64,000 nt of DNA from Liopterus haemorrhoidalis (GCA_963971575.1 OZ020620.1:35789992-35853991), one strand, 5' to 3'; numbered from the stretch's first letter, positions 10,585 to 21,848 are shown. The notes: generated by a model not told the origin, from the letters alone. Made by a program: numbers and translations.

Positions 10585-11155
10585 AAAAACGAAAAAATTT
10601 AAATTAAGAATTTTATGCTTGGATGATGAATTTCGATCTGGAAGGCCCTATAAAGGAATAATTTATTATGAGATGTTAAAACCGGGGCAAAGTGTTAATT
10701 CTGATCTCTACTGTGAACAACTGGATCGACTGAACTAGAACTTGACCAGAAATCGGCCAGAAATTGTGCATAAAAGAGGAGTTATTCTTCAAGGCGACAA
10801 TGCCTGACGTCATTTGTAAAAAAAAAGACACGTGAAAAAAATTCCGAGCTTGATTGGGAGGTTCTAACACACCCACCCTACTCACCAGACATTTCACCCT
10901 CCGACTATCATTTATTTCGGTCACTGGAACACTTTTCAAGAAACAATACACTTAGAGATATGAACCATGTTAAAATGAGCCTTGAACAATTTTTTCCTTA
11001 AAAAAATCATGAATTTAAGAAATCGGGAATATTTTCTCTTCCTGATAAATGGCAGAGTGTTATAGATCTGTGTAACTATTTTACTCAATAAAGTACATTT
11101 TTTTTCTTTCGATTTGTTTCTATTTTATAATACCAAATAAGCGAAATAACTTTCC
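10585..11155 (+). pseudogene. mariner deletion derivative, right arm of an inverted pair
   Basis: Plus-strand copy of the same internally deleted mariner: LDDEFRSGRP is joined to KGIIYYEMLKPGQ with exactly the same junction as the left arm. It then runs through NSDLYCEQLDRLN to a decayed C-terminus (PDKWQSV). The N-terminus is more truncated than in the left copy. The outer end mirrors 9735. The shared junction shows that the deletion predates both copies. Confidence 0.8.
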
Positions 11156-11254
11156 GGTACACTTAATATTTAAAAAAAGTCCTAAAAAATATGAAACATG
11201 TATCTTATTCTCAATAATTTTAACTCTTGACCCTCTTCTGTAAGTCTGTAATGG

Positions 11255-11722
11255 TTGGTTTATATACGGAACAAGAATAAGGAATAGGAAATAAGAATAG
11301 TACACAAGAATAAAAAATATTAAACCGTTTATATAGGACATAACATTTCATCGCTGCGCCTGCGTACTGGCGTTGGCCTGTGTTTAACGTTTGTCACTTG
11401 ACAGGTTCTGATTCATAAAACCTTTTAAAAAATTTCGTTTATTACCGTTAAAAACATTTTATTGTTGTTTACAACCCTCTGATCACAACTGAAAAACATC
11501 TGTTGACCAAACTTTATTACGGCAGACATTTTGATTGCTGTGCGCAGGCTTATCGTGTCTTATTCTTGAAATAAGAATAAAAATGTTGAATGTTACCAAC
11601 TATTCTTATGTTTAAGTTAAATTTCATTCCTACATAAACCGATATACGGCGCAGCCATGTTTTAACATCTTGTGCACTATTCTTATTTCCTATTCCTTAT
11701 TCTTGTTCCGTATATAAACCAA
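11255..11722. mobile_element. MITE with 47 bp perfect terminal inverted repeats
   Basis: TTGGTTTATATACGGAACAA begins a 47 bp inverted repeat that matches the right end perfectly, and after one mismatch it continues for several more bases. AATAAGAATA units also occur inside. The 468 bp element has no coding capacity. Target duplications are not evident. The near-perfect ends suggest recent insertion. Confidence 0.85.
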
Positions 11723-12244
11723 GCATAAGTATAGACAAAATCATTTAAAGAATATAATTATCATATTTTCATTTATCCTTGACATCGTTATTTCTGATTT
11801 TAATTTATTTCTTTCTTGTTAAGACAAAAGTACAGATCATTAAATGCACATCACTTTTAAATATGACATTTATAATTGTGAAAATTTGCTGAAAATCAAA
11901 GACATTATTTTACTTAAAATAAAAAATATATATAACATCGGAATAAAAATGTAATTTCATCCAAATCTAGCAGTTTCTTTTTCTCCTGCTCCCATTTACA
12001 CATCCTTAAACCAAGTAAAATTTTTATGATTTCATATGTAAATTTAAAAATTTCCAGGATATAATTTTTTTCATGTTTAGTGAACTTTAAAGTTAATAAT
12101 ATTTTATTGGATTCTAAGAAATATCACGTGGATATACTATTATATGCAGGTAGTTCATTTTTATTAAGTTTTGCTTCTCAATATCACTATTCAATATCTA
12201 TACTCATAAGTTCAGATACAAAGAAACTGCTGGAAAGAAATTTA
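11723..12244. other. AT-rich stretch, no feature seen
   Basis: Open frames at about 12080-12240 have no recognisable domain or splice context. Confidence 0.4.
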
Positions 12245-12546
12245 TATAAGCAGTTCACTTCTGCAAGAACAAACTAAGAGGGAATTTGGTTTTCAATAGT
12301 TTGCACCTTTGAAGCTGTATGTCATGTTGGTATTAAAAAATGTCACTTTTTTAAAATGTCGATCCATTTGACATATGTCATATTGAAAAATTATATCTTA
12401 ATTATAATAATCATAACCTTATCAACCTAAAGTCGGTTTTACAGTGTAAGGAATATTTTTAATTGATATTTAAAGTCAGTAACACACCATAAAAGTAACC
12501 AAAATAACCAGATCTAGTGTGTTCTTACAAAAGTGAACAGCTTATA
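12245..12546. mobile_element. MITE family TATAAGC, copy 1
   Basis: TATAAGCAGTTCACTTCTGC at the left is inverted at the right as AAAAGTGAACAGCTTATA. The interior is about 85-90% similar by eye to 61008-61678, with the same order of motifs (ATGTCATGTTGGTATTAA, AAAGTCGGTTTTACAGTGTAA). Because the 61 kb copy is interrupted by a further insertion, this one shows the empty site. Confidence 0.85.
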
Positions 12547-12789
12547 ATATAGTGCAGATCGCAGACAATAATATTGAATAATAAAATTTTATTCAAAGCA
12601 GGTGGACAAGAAAAAATTTCCTATTCACATAATATCCTAGAATAGCAGCCAATTTTTTGTGAATAATTTATTGCTTTGTCTGGTCGGACGCAGTCGGATG
12701 TGGATTTTGGATACGCGATTGTGATTTGAATGCAGCTAAATACTTATCCACTTATCCGTACATTACTTATGGTATAGTTTGTTTATTCC

Positions 12790-13080
12790 TTTTGTTTGTT
12801 GGCTTTAGCAGCTTTGGCTATTAGTCAGGTAAGAAAGGATGAAAGGTTTTAAAAATTTATATATTGATATTTTCTGATTTAATATGGTTATAAATATCTA
12901 GATAGTTAGTAGCAAGAAGCGTTTGAATATTGGTAGGTAAGGATATTTTTTGGACAAGTAAATTTTGTATGAATAAGTTACGATTGCAAAAATGAATTGG
13001 GCATTCAAACAATAAGTGGATCGCTATGGTATAGTTCAAATCTTTTCTGGGTTTGTGGACGCCCTGGTGAAAAAACAATA
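12790..13080 (-). pseudogene. LINE ORF2 C-terminal fragment and 3' tail
   Basis: The minus strand reads HLLFECPIHF...NLLVQKISLPTNIQTLLATN, matching the H..C-rich C-terminus seen downstream of RNase H in jockey/R1-like LINEs. It ends in a tail reading GACTAATAGCCAAAGCTGC. That tail recurs at 57245-57280 and, diverged, at the end of the SINE near 59100-59150. Confidence 0.7.
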
Positions 13081-13434
13081 TCGCAGCCCTTATTAATTAA
13101 ATATTTTTGAATTAAGATCTTGATATGTAATGTTTTCTTTTATATCCATATATACAAAATTTAAATATTTATCATGCAAAATAAATATTTTATAATTTTA
13201 TTTTCCTAAAATAATATAAAGATCGTTAAAAACAAATGGTTTTATTTAAGATGAAAATTTTAAAATTTTATTTAAAAAAATATACATATTTTTATTGAAT
13301 TCTTGCAAAAACTGTGTCAAAAAACTCATTTCCTCCCACTTTATTTTCCAGAGGGTTGATATAAATAACTGAAAAAATTCTCAATAACGCTCAATTGTGG
13401 AATTTTTGTTCAGATTAGTATAATATCGATTTTT
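13081..13434. other. AT-rich stretch, no feature seen
   Basis: No supported feature. Confidence 0.4.
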
Positions 13435-14205
13435 ATGTCGTTGAAAAAATTAATTTATATTTTTTTAAATTTATTGTTTGGTATCAAAAGAAAGTCTTGT
13501 GGCCAAAAGTCTGGATTTCATGAGTTGAGCGCGAAAAACATGATAGACCGAATTAACATCTGCGATGTGCTGCTGCATCGCAATGAAATCGAGCCATTTC
13601 TGAAACGTGTCATAACCGGTGATAAAAAATGGGTCACGTACGATAAGCGGAAACGTAAAAGATCGTAGAAAAGGGATGGTGAGCCATCACAAGCGTTCGC
13701 GAAGCGAGGATTAACGCCGAATAAGTGATGCTGTGCGTGTGGTGGGACTGGAAGGGAATCGTCCACCATGAGCTACTTCCAGTTGGTCAGACGATTCATT
13801 CTCAACTCTACTGTGGACAACTAGAGAGATTACGCCAGGCAATTGAAAGAGAACGACCCGAATTGAATAATAAGAAAGGTGTTGTCTTTCATCATGACAA
13901 CGCGAGACCACACACTTCTTTGATGACCCGTCAAAAATTGCGAGAGCTTGGTTGGGAAATTTTGTCGCATCCACCGTATATTCCAGACATAGCACCAACT
14001 ATCAACTAGTCCGATCTCTGCAGAATTCTCTCAATGGAATTAAGCTGGTTTCAGAAGAAGTCTGTGAAAACCACTTGATTCAGTTTTTCAACCAGAAACC
14101 ACAGAAGTTCTTCACCAATGGCATCATGGCTTTACCCGAAAAATGGCGAAACGTTGTCGATAATAATGGAGCATATTTGGTTTAAATAAATTTATTTTCA
14201 CACTA
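13435..14205 (+). pseudogene. mariner transposase pseudogene
   Basis: The reading starts in a decayed linker and includes KRVITGDKKWVTYD (first catalytic D). After frameshifts come WWDWKGIVHHELLPVGQT, then HHDNARPHTS (second D) and YIPDIAPT, where a small deletion removes the usual third aspartate block. A final frame gives LPEKWRNVVDNNGAYLV and stops at about 14185. The helix-turn-helix half is lost. Dead copy of a different lineage from the Mos1-like element at 18931. Confidence 0.88.
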
Positions 14206-14388
14206 TAACAAAACCAGTTAAAATTTAATAAAAAAACGCCACGAACTTTTTCCCAGACCGATATTTTAATAGACAAATTAATAGAATTAAAAAAAAAAAA
14301 ACTTCTGTCTTTAACTAAAACTTTATTCGTCTACTTTTTCTAACAGCAAAGTCATTTATTGCACTATCAATGTCTATAGCATCACATA

Positions 14389-16010
14389 GGGTAACCTGGT
14401 TAACAGTGAACCAGTGGTACACAGTGAACCACCATACATATACGAAGATCTGTGTATGCTAGAAGATCGTTCTTATCAGTATATATTTGTGTTCTCAAAA
14501 CATTAGTAACAAATTAGTCCGCTGTAGTATGCACCCTTGTTTAGATGTGTCTGGAAGATTTTTGTGAATTAGTATCGTGGATTTTATTTTTTAGGTAGGG
14601 ATATTCTTGTTTATTACTAGGTCACTTTAACATTAAAGAGTAAGGTCTTGTTACCACTATATTTAATACTTATTTATGAATATTTTAACGTTTAAAACAT
14701 GGACTTCAATTGCTTGGGTTTAGTTGTGCGGTCATTTGAAAATAAAATGGCATCCTGGTACACAGTGAACCAAAACAAAGTGGTTTTGGTTCACTGTGTA
14801 CCAGGTTTACTTTTAATAGTGGTATACAAGTGGATCACATAATGATTCTGAGCTGTAATCTTTTATATATTGAATCTTTATTAAACAGATCAACAAGCAC
14901 ACCTCACCTACACCTATCTTTTCACCTACACCACTTGCAGTAGCAGGACCTTCATTTATGTCTCCTAAGGAGTTCCGGAATCCAATAAGAGCAGGCCCCA
15001 GAAAAAATTAAAGAAAGTCTAGATCGCTTGGCCCTAGTCTAATTGCTACTGACACACCGGAAAAAAAGAAATTGAAAATGTAAGATTAGCTGCAAAAAGA
15101 AGGAATGAAGCCAAAAATAAGAAGGTAGTTCGGACGATTCTAGCGTCCAGCTCAGAAGACGAGGCTGAAATAGAGTTTCAAGACACAGATGATGACATTG
15201 ATTGGATGGAAGAAAATGAGAACGAATGTCCAGAGTTGACTGAAGATTTTATTGATAAACCATTGCCTAAAGTTCCTAGCGTGGGAGAATACGTGTTAGT
15301 GTTATTTGCTACAAAAAAACTAAAGAAAATTTATTATGTCAGTAAAGTGCTTGAAACTAGGAATGAGTCAATGGAATACTTTATCAGTTTCTTGAGACTA
15401 AAATCGGAATTTCAAGAACAGTTTTCTCTGCCTGATGTCCCGGATATGTCTTTCGTAAAAAAAGAGGACGTTAAATATATACTCCCTTAGCCTATCATGT
15501 GCGGTAGTACAACAAGACAACAATCTTATTACAAATTTCCAGTAAACTTTATTAACATTCATTAATTTAATTTAGTTTTTCAGAAATATGAGATCCTGAC
15601 TGTGCAATTATAATTATAAGAATTGTCTGATTTATTGTTTATAATTTTATTTTCCTGTTGATTATATGTATTAATTTATATCTAACTATAGTAAAAATAT
15701 TCTAAATATAAGTTTTTGGTTTATTTCATGAAATTATTATGTTTTTAAGCCAAATTCATATATGGTTCACAGTGTACCACAGTGGTTCAATGTTCACTGT
15801 GTACCGTCTCAGTACACAGTGAACCAAAGTGCCATTTTTAAAAAAAAATCCTAAATTTACTAATTCTTATGACATATTGAAGTTTAATTCATATAAATAT
15901 TAAGATTATTAATTGCACAACCACACTATGCATTTTGAGATTTATATGTCTACTCGTTGTGACTCTATATGCCTTAAAAAAAAGGTGGTTCACTGTTAAC
16001 CAGGTTACCC
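14389..16010. mobile_element. pogo-like element with perfect 25 bp TIRs on a TA site
   Basis: GGGTAACCTGGTTAACAGTG begins a 25 bp end that is repeated perfectly inverted at 15986-16010. TA dinucleotides flank it (14387-14388 and 16011-16012). A GTACACAGTGAACC motif recurs at least five times inside, in both orientations and clustered near the ends, like transposase-binding sites. The interior retains a pogo-type transposase tail (14935-15490), so this is an internally deleted derivative. It lies beside a hAT transposase tail. Confidence 0.88.
14935..15490 (+). pseudogene. C-terminal fragment of a pogo/Tigger-like transposase
   Basis: Degraded PKEFRNPIRAGPRK and DTPEKK segments are followed by an open stretch RLAAKRRNEAKNKK...ILASSSEDEAE. 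The 94-codon frame at 15206-15490 ends in VGEYVLVLFATKK...YYVSKVLE...EDVKYILP. This acidic linker and terminal module is the usual tail of insect pogo/Tigger-type DDE proteins. The DDE core and CENP-B-like DNA-binding domain are absent. The assignment rests on recalled family patterns. Confidence 0.7.
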
Positions 16011-16012
16011 TA

Positions 16013-16300
16013 CTTCTTGTTCAATAAACAGGATAGCCAGATTGGTTTGCCTTAAAGAACTTATTGTTGATCTTAAATAATTTTTGATCAACTTCAATTT
16101 TGAAAAGCTTCTCTCACAGCTAGTATTGCTTATGGCAATTATGACGAATATTCGGAGCATTATTATAATATTGGGCAGAGTATCTTCCAGTTTGGGTTTC
16201 ACAATAAATTGTAAAAATCTAAGTGTATCCACATTAATTAATTTAATTGAATTGTAGATGCGACAAAAATATGAAAAGAAATGGTTCAAATTTTTAGTTC
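16013..16300 (-). pseudogene. hAT transposase C-terminal (dimerisation) fragment
   Basis: The minus strand encodes NTSCERSFSKLKLIKNYLRS followed by LRQTNLAILFIEQE. This is the conserved C-terminal dimerisation region of hAT transposases and ZMYM-like proteins. Only this end is present. The pogo-like element at 14389-16010 ends right next to it, so it may have inserted within the old hAT copy. Confidence 0.85.
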
Positions 16301-17757
16301 AGATTACAAGACATTATTTATTGTGAATTTTTGCCGCCCCAAAAAAGTCTACGTCTACGGCCTACCCCACCGCCCCCGCTTCGCTACACCACTGGGGGTT
16401 AATCTTTATACAGATTTATGATTTCCCTCTCGATTGGAATGAAATTAGCCATAAATGCAACTATATTCGCATACATGTTGTACGTGTTGCATATCAACAA
16501 GGAGAAGTTAGCCTTGATTGAGTTTACTTTAAGTTTCTTATAACCTTGCCCAATATACCCTCTTTCTCTTGAATAAGTTTTATATTTCATTGGGTTAGGT
16601 AAATATTTATCGTTTTTATGTACTAAGAAAAGCGCAACAAGTAGTTTCCTCTCGAGAACTTAAATCAATACAAAAAGTATGCCAGAATAAAATAAAAATA
16701 AGTATTTAAAAGTTCAGTACAATGTTATCAGAGTATACTATAAACCTTGTTATTTATTTGTAAATATTCAGTTGAAAATGTATTGTAGTATTTTCTTATC
16801 TTCGACAGTGTTGAAGCGTAAAAACAGTAATATTGTTCACATGTAAGGTGCAGATTCGAGGTTATGGTTGAATCTGTGTTTTTACGAGACATGAAAAGGT
16901 AATTTAACATTACAACGTAAATTTGTAGCTCAGTAAAATTTTACAGACTGATTTGCGAGTTGTAGTTACATTACTACTGTAAAAATGTTGGTAAAACACA
17001 TATTTTTTGAGCAAATAACACCGTAATATTCTCTCAACACAAAAACTTTGAAAATAACAAAAAATTGTATTATTTGTCCAGGTTTGAGCATTTTCAAAAT
17101 CTAGTGATATAAAATATAATCTCATAAATAAAATATATGATTTTCTCGACTTTTTCCTTCCTGTTTTCGAACATAAATTAAATAACATCATACACAAATT
17201 TACAAATTCAATTGATTAAAATAAGACACACTAAATATGAACAATTTCATCTTAAATATCATATAGGGCAGAAAGTTTTCGTCTTGTCTTCTAGCACTGA
17301 ATGACTTTATTTTTATTTCAATACTGATTCAACCCTATAAGGCCCAACATAAATGTTGCCAAAAAAGTATCAATTTATTAAGTTAAAATATTGTCCTAAA
17401 CGGTGTGCTCCCACAGTTTCGAGGGTAGGGGACCCATAGTTACGTCACTGCTTTCGATACTATGCAATCAGCACAAGGGTTGACTCCTCCTCATGTATGT
17501 AATACAGTAATACCCCGAAGTTACGCGATAGGTGGGTCCGACGAAAGTCGAATTCGCGTAAGTCGGGGTTCAACTTTGCATATAAATACATATCAATCTT
17601 GTTTAATTGGGACCAAGGACTAACAAAAACATTAGTTTAGAAGATAAATATTTAATAAAATTGCAGTTATTTTTACATATTACCACAAATTAAAAAAAAA
17701 TAAATAAATGAGTTACGTAAAAACGATATTTCGATGTCGATGCCTTCATAAAATCTA
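16301..17757. other. AT-rich stretch with an isolated transposon end
   Basis: 16325-16400 is GC-richer and ends in a CACTGGGGG hAT-like end without a partner. 17505-17575 carries ACCCCGAAGTTACGCG and CGCGTAAGTCGGGGT, an inverted pair like the end of a pogo/Tigger-type element. The other short frames have no recognisable domain. Confidence 0.4.
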
Positions 17758-18384
17758 GGGTACATTCGATTTGACGCTCCGAGCGTTCCGAGCATGTTCT
17801 GTACACTCAAACATGTTCGATTTGACGCTCGGAGTACACTCAATTGCATTCGTTTTGCGATCGAGCGAGCATTTAGAGTGCGCTCTATGTGTTCGGGGTT
17901 TTAAGATCGAGCATATGGAGTATGACGTAAAAAAGTGGGGGAACAGCGAGAAAGAAATGAAAGTTTAAAATTAAATTATAAATAAAATAAAAATAATAGC
18001 CTTAGACAAATAGATGGCTACAGAGTACGGCCATTTTATGTATTTGTGACGTTCTGTAAACAGCAAAAAAAATATTAAAATACACCGTGCATAAAATTAA
18101 AATGGAAAAAATTCATTAAATTAATTCATTAATTTTTATTTAATTTTTAATTAATTTTATTTCTTCATCATTGAAAAAAAAATCAAGAAAAAACCAAGAT
18201 ATATAATTTTGATTCATGACTGACGTGAATTAATCTGACAGTAAAAACGCCGCCTAAAATTGTAGGGTTAGATTTTATAAACATTACGTCACAAGAACGC
18301 TCGCTCCGTTAGTGCTCTATGCATGACGTCACCATCAACTGTTCGCTCAGCGCTCGCTCTACTCTGTACAACTCGAATGCACCC
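17758..18384. mobile_element. MITE GGGTACATTCGA, copy 1
   Basis: The ends GGGTACATTCGATTTG and, inverted, CAACTCGAATGCACCC define a 627 bp element flanked by CTA on both sides (17755-17757 and 18385-18387). A 3 bp duplication suits PIF/Harbinger. A near-identical copy is at 28390-29047. The subterminal GAGCGAGC and GCTCGCTC motifs are also mirrored. No coding capacity. Confidence 0.85.
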
Positions 18385-18406
18385 CTAATAAATTTGTCTG
18401 ACGACA

Positions 18407-18483
18407 CAACGCCTTCAAAAGAAGGCGTTGAAATGAAGGCGAAGAAATTCTGCTTGAATAAAATTTCAAGCAGAATTTCTTCG
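18407..18483. repeat. Two adjacent perfect hairpins
   Basis: 18407-18430: 10 bp stem CAACGCCTTC around AAAA. 18440-18483: 19 bp perfect stem starting CGAAGAAATTCTGCTTGAA around TAAAAT. They sit back to back, 22 bp beyond the end of a MITE. Confidence 0.75.
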
Positions 18484-18715
18484 TAGCAAGCTAATAAATG
18501 TTTTATTCCTTGCTTTGTAGCTACTACGTAAGCAAACGTTCTTCGTTGAAGTCTGTGTTTCTAAAATATTTTAATTGTTTGATTAAATACATTATGGTAG
18601 GAATTAGAATAAATAAAAAAATTGTATTTTAGGGGTTGGCTCTAATTCCCACCAAAATGTACTTAATCAAACCATTAAATTTTTTTTTTTTTTCAAAAGA
18701 ACACGCAGTTTAATT

Positions 18716-18900
18716 GTTATGGCCCCAGTTGTCAAAAGCCAATTATTGTGAACGGCCCGAATTGTCCATCGCCCCAGTTGTGCAAAGCCCTAATTATGTA
18801 CGGCCCGAATTGTCCATCGCCCCAGTTGTTAATGGTCCCAGCTGTGAAAAGCCCCATTTGTGAACGGCCAGAATTGTCTTAAGGCCCCAGTTGTCATGGA
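18716..18900. repeat. Imperfect tandem array of GCCCCAGTTGT / GGCCCGAATTGT units
   Basis: Units of about 55-60 bp alternate GCCCCAGTTGT, AAAGCCNNAATTATG and CGGCCCGAATTGTCCATC, about three copies with divergence. No coding frame. It ends about 30 bp before the Mos1-like mariner. Confidence 0.7.
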
Positions 18901-18930
18901 ACCAATGTCACTGTGACCATGTGGCTTTTA

Positions 18931-20212
18931 CCAGGTATACAAGTATGAAATGCGGATTTTTTCAAACTTGCCGCGCAAACAGAGTGTATAGTTCAAAGTT
19001 TCAACACATATGGCGTTTTGTTAAGTTATCATTAAGTGTCAAATACATATAGGTTATAATTTGAAAAGTGATCATATAGTTTTGTTTTACTGTGTTAAAA
19101 ATGTCAAATTTTGTGCCAAATAAAGAGCATTCGCGGACAGTACTACTGTTTTGTTTTCATTTGAAAAAAACTGTTGCTGAATCATACCGACTGCTTCGAG
19201 AAGCTTACGGTGAATATGCTCCATCGCAAGATACATGTGAACGATGGTTTCGGCGTTTCATAAGTGGTGACTTTGATCTTACAGACAAAGAACATGGAAC
19301 CCTTCAAAAAAATATGAAGATACAAAATTGGAAACATTGCTACAGGAAGACGATAGTCAATCACAAAAACAACTAGCAGAGCAGTTAGGCGTTAGTCAAC
19401 AAGCTGTTTCCAATCACCTACGAGAGATGGGTAAGATCCAGAAACTCGGCAGATGGGTTCCACATGCATTGAATGAGAGGCAGATGGAAAAACGCAAAAA
19501 CACTTGTGAATTTCGCTTGCACGATACAAAAGAAAGTCTTTTTTGCATCGTATCATTACTGACGATGAAAAATTAATTTATTTTGAAAATCCCAAACGCA
19601 AAAAATCATGGGTGAACCCAGGCTCACCATCCACATCAACTGCAAGACCGAAACGCTTTGGCAAAAAGACAATGCTCTGTACTTGGTGGGACCAAAAGGG
19701 TGTGGTCTATTATGAATTGTTAAAACCTGGTGAAACAGTTAATACCCAACGCTACCAACAACAACTGATCGAATTGAACCATTCGCTGCTCATAAAACGA
19801 CCAGAATACGAAGGAAGACAGCACAAGGTAATCTTTCTTCACAATAACACTCCATCACATAAGGCAAAAGTAGTTTGCAACACATTGGAGGCACTCAAGT
19901 GGGAAGTGCTACCCCATGCCGCTTACTCACCAGACTTGGCCCCTTCAGATTACCACTTGTTCGCATCGATGGGTCACGCACTTGCCGAGCAGCACTTTTG
20001 TTCATATGAAAATGTGAAAGAATTGCTAGATGAATGATTTGCGGGGAAAGGGGAAGAGTTCTACTGGCGAGGTATTCACAAATTGTCTGAAAGATGGGAA
20101 AAATGTGTAACTTCTAATGGAGTATACTTTGAATAAATAAACTTTTACTGTTCTTTTGAGTTTAATGTGTTTTATTTTTAAAAAAATCCGCATTTCATAC
20201 TTGTAGACCTGG
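18931..20212 (+). mobile_element. Full-length Mos1-like (mauritiana-type) mariner
   Basis: The ends CCAGGTATACAAGTATGAAA and its inverted partner (one mismatch) define a 1282 bp element flanked by TA (18929-18930 and 20213-20214). Length and TIRs resemble Mos1 of Drosophila mauritiana. The single transposase gene is disrupted (19101-20134). It is the most intact DNA transposon in the window. Confidence 0.95.
19101..20134 (+). pseudogene. Mos1-like mariner transposase, frameshifted
   Basis: The start MSNFVPNKEHSRTVLLFCFH matches the Mos1-type N-terminus. The first frame covers the helix-turn-helix (...TCERWFRRFISGDFD). A frameshift at about 19300 moves the reading to LLQEDDSQSQKQLAEQLGVS...WVPHALNERQ. 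A second shift near 19530 leads to ITDDEKLIYFENPKRKKSW (first catalytic D). The second catalytic block reads FLHNNTPSH, with Asn in place of Asp, and the third reads SPDLAPSDYHLFASMGHALA. A stop at 20035-20037 precedes the last segment (EFYWRGIHKLSERWEKC). Two frameshifts, one stop and the D-to-N change make it inactive. Confidence 0.93.
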
Positions 20213-20214
20213 TA

Positions 20215-20734
20215 TTACATACAGTACTTTTTCGCTGTAATACACAGCAGTTTGTTTCAATAAAAAAAGGCTAATATAAAATCAGAAAATCGCAGTATAT
20301 TACTTAATATTAATTAATGAAATTGTTATTGACATGCTATAATAAATGATTTTAATAAAATTAATCATTTGTTTTCAAAGATAATTGTTAAAAAAATGTA
20401 ATAAAATTACAAGTTCTTGTCTTGAATAAGATAATAAATCACTACTTCGATAGAAAGCAATTAATGTTTAAATGTCACATAAAAACTTAATAAAAATAAA
20501 ATAATCTTAAAAAAGTACAAGTAAAGCAGTAGACGAAACCGAAAAGCGTATAATTATTTTAGTTTCTATATAAATGTCGTATTATGTACATCATTAAAGC
20601 AAATAAAAATATAGAAAAATTTTCTATAATCCTCTCATAACTAATACCTGTAGTTTATTTCTAAAGCATTTAATAGATTTTCAATAAAAATTACATTTAA
20701 ATTCTAATAAGAAAGATATAAATAGTTTAATAAA
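20215..20734. other. AT-rich stretch, no feature seen
   Basis: Very AT-rich; no ORF or element ends supported. Confidence 0.4.
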
Positions 20735-21440
20735 TAAAACACTCGGTAAGTTTCACAAATATCAGTTTAATATACTCTATACGTATTTCGGCAGTGACGC
20801 CATCAACAGGAGTTTCAATTACAAACTAAACTTATTATTTAACAAATACATTTAGTGGGAACAAATATTATGGTAGGGAATACAAGTGTAAACCATATTG
20901 GCAGATAAGGGAAAAAAGAGAAAAAAGTTATTTACCGATTTATTAGGGGTGAGTTGTAAACGTCAATCTGGTTATTCATTAAGGGAATTCCAGAGTTAAT
21001 ATTTTTGTGAATTTCTCGGTATTCTAAAGGGTTCAGTTTAAGGCTTTTATTGTGTATGTGTAGGATTTTGAAGTCATTGACGGAAAGGTTATGATTATTG
21101 GAAATCATATGTTCTGCTATGTTGGACTGTTCTACTTTGTTATTTTGGATGGCTTTCAAATGTTCACCAAATCTTGTAGCAAATTTTCGACCAGTTTGGC
21201 CTATATATATTGTTGAGCAATCTTGGCACGATGCTTGATAAACTCCACTTTTGTTGTGTAAATCAGTTTTATCTAATTTATTATTAACGAGTAAATTTTT
21301 AATTGTATGTTTATTATAAAAGGCTGGGGTTATATTTGATTTCTTTAATTTTGATCCTATTTTGAAACTAACCTGGCCGTAAAAGGGTATTTTTTTATAA
21401 ATTTTTGTATCAGGTATAAATAGTTTATACATTGGAATTG
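20735..21440 (-). pseudogene. Penelope-like retroelement: GIY-YIG endonuclease end and 3' region
   Basis: The 166-codon minus-strand frame (21432-20932) encodes SGVYQASCQDCSTIYIGQTGRKFATRFGEH, a GIY-YIG nuclease with the YIGQT...R core. NIAEH and the downstream NPLEYREI lie where the family has its conserved His and Glu. Upstream, FKIGSKLKKSN is the linker after the reverse transcriptase, which is missing, so the copy is 5' truncated. The 3' region carries GATGGCGTCACTGCCGAAAT, a familiar sequence downstream of Penelope-like ORFs. Confidence 0.9.
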
Positions 21441-21536
21441 CAAAAGGATTAAATAAAATTGATTACAATAACACAGTTTCAGTAATACTAATCTCAGGGG
21501 CAGATGATAAAAGTGGATATAATGGATCGTCTATAA

Positions 21537-21848
21537 CAGTGTTTCTCAACCAAAAACACACCTCGGACCAGTATAATATATAATTTTCTAACGCGGACCA
21601 CTAATAATAATGGTTGGTGCATTTTTTGCAAGAAAACAAATATATTTAATGTGCTACTAAATACATTTAATTTATTTGTAGAAAATCACAGAAAGTAAAC
21701 AAAAATGAACAAAATATAAATTATTTACATAAAAAATATGCATAAAAATTACTAAAAAACTGCAAAAAAGACATAAAAACTTTCGCGGACAACTTAAATT
21801 TTTCTGGAGACCATTGATGGCCCGCGGACCACCTGTTGAGAAACACTG
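21537..21848. mobile_element. hAT MITE with perfect 8 bp duplication
   Basis: The ends CAGTGTTTCTCAACC and, inverted, TGTTGAGAAACACTG. The octamer GTCTATAA is duplicated exactly at 21529-21536 and 21849-21856. 312 bp, non-coding, with CGCGGACCA motifs near both ends. The target nearly equals that of the element at 4152 (GTCTATAC). Confidence 0.93.

Noticed and set aside
12080..12277. 65-codon frame upstream of a MITE
   Set aside because: Runs into the MITE end and has no recognisable domain.
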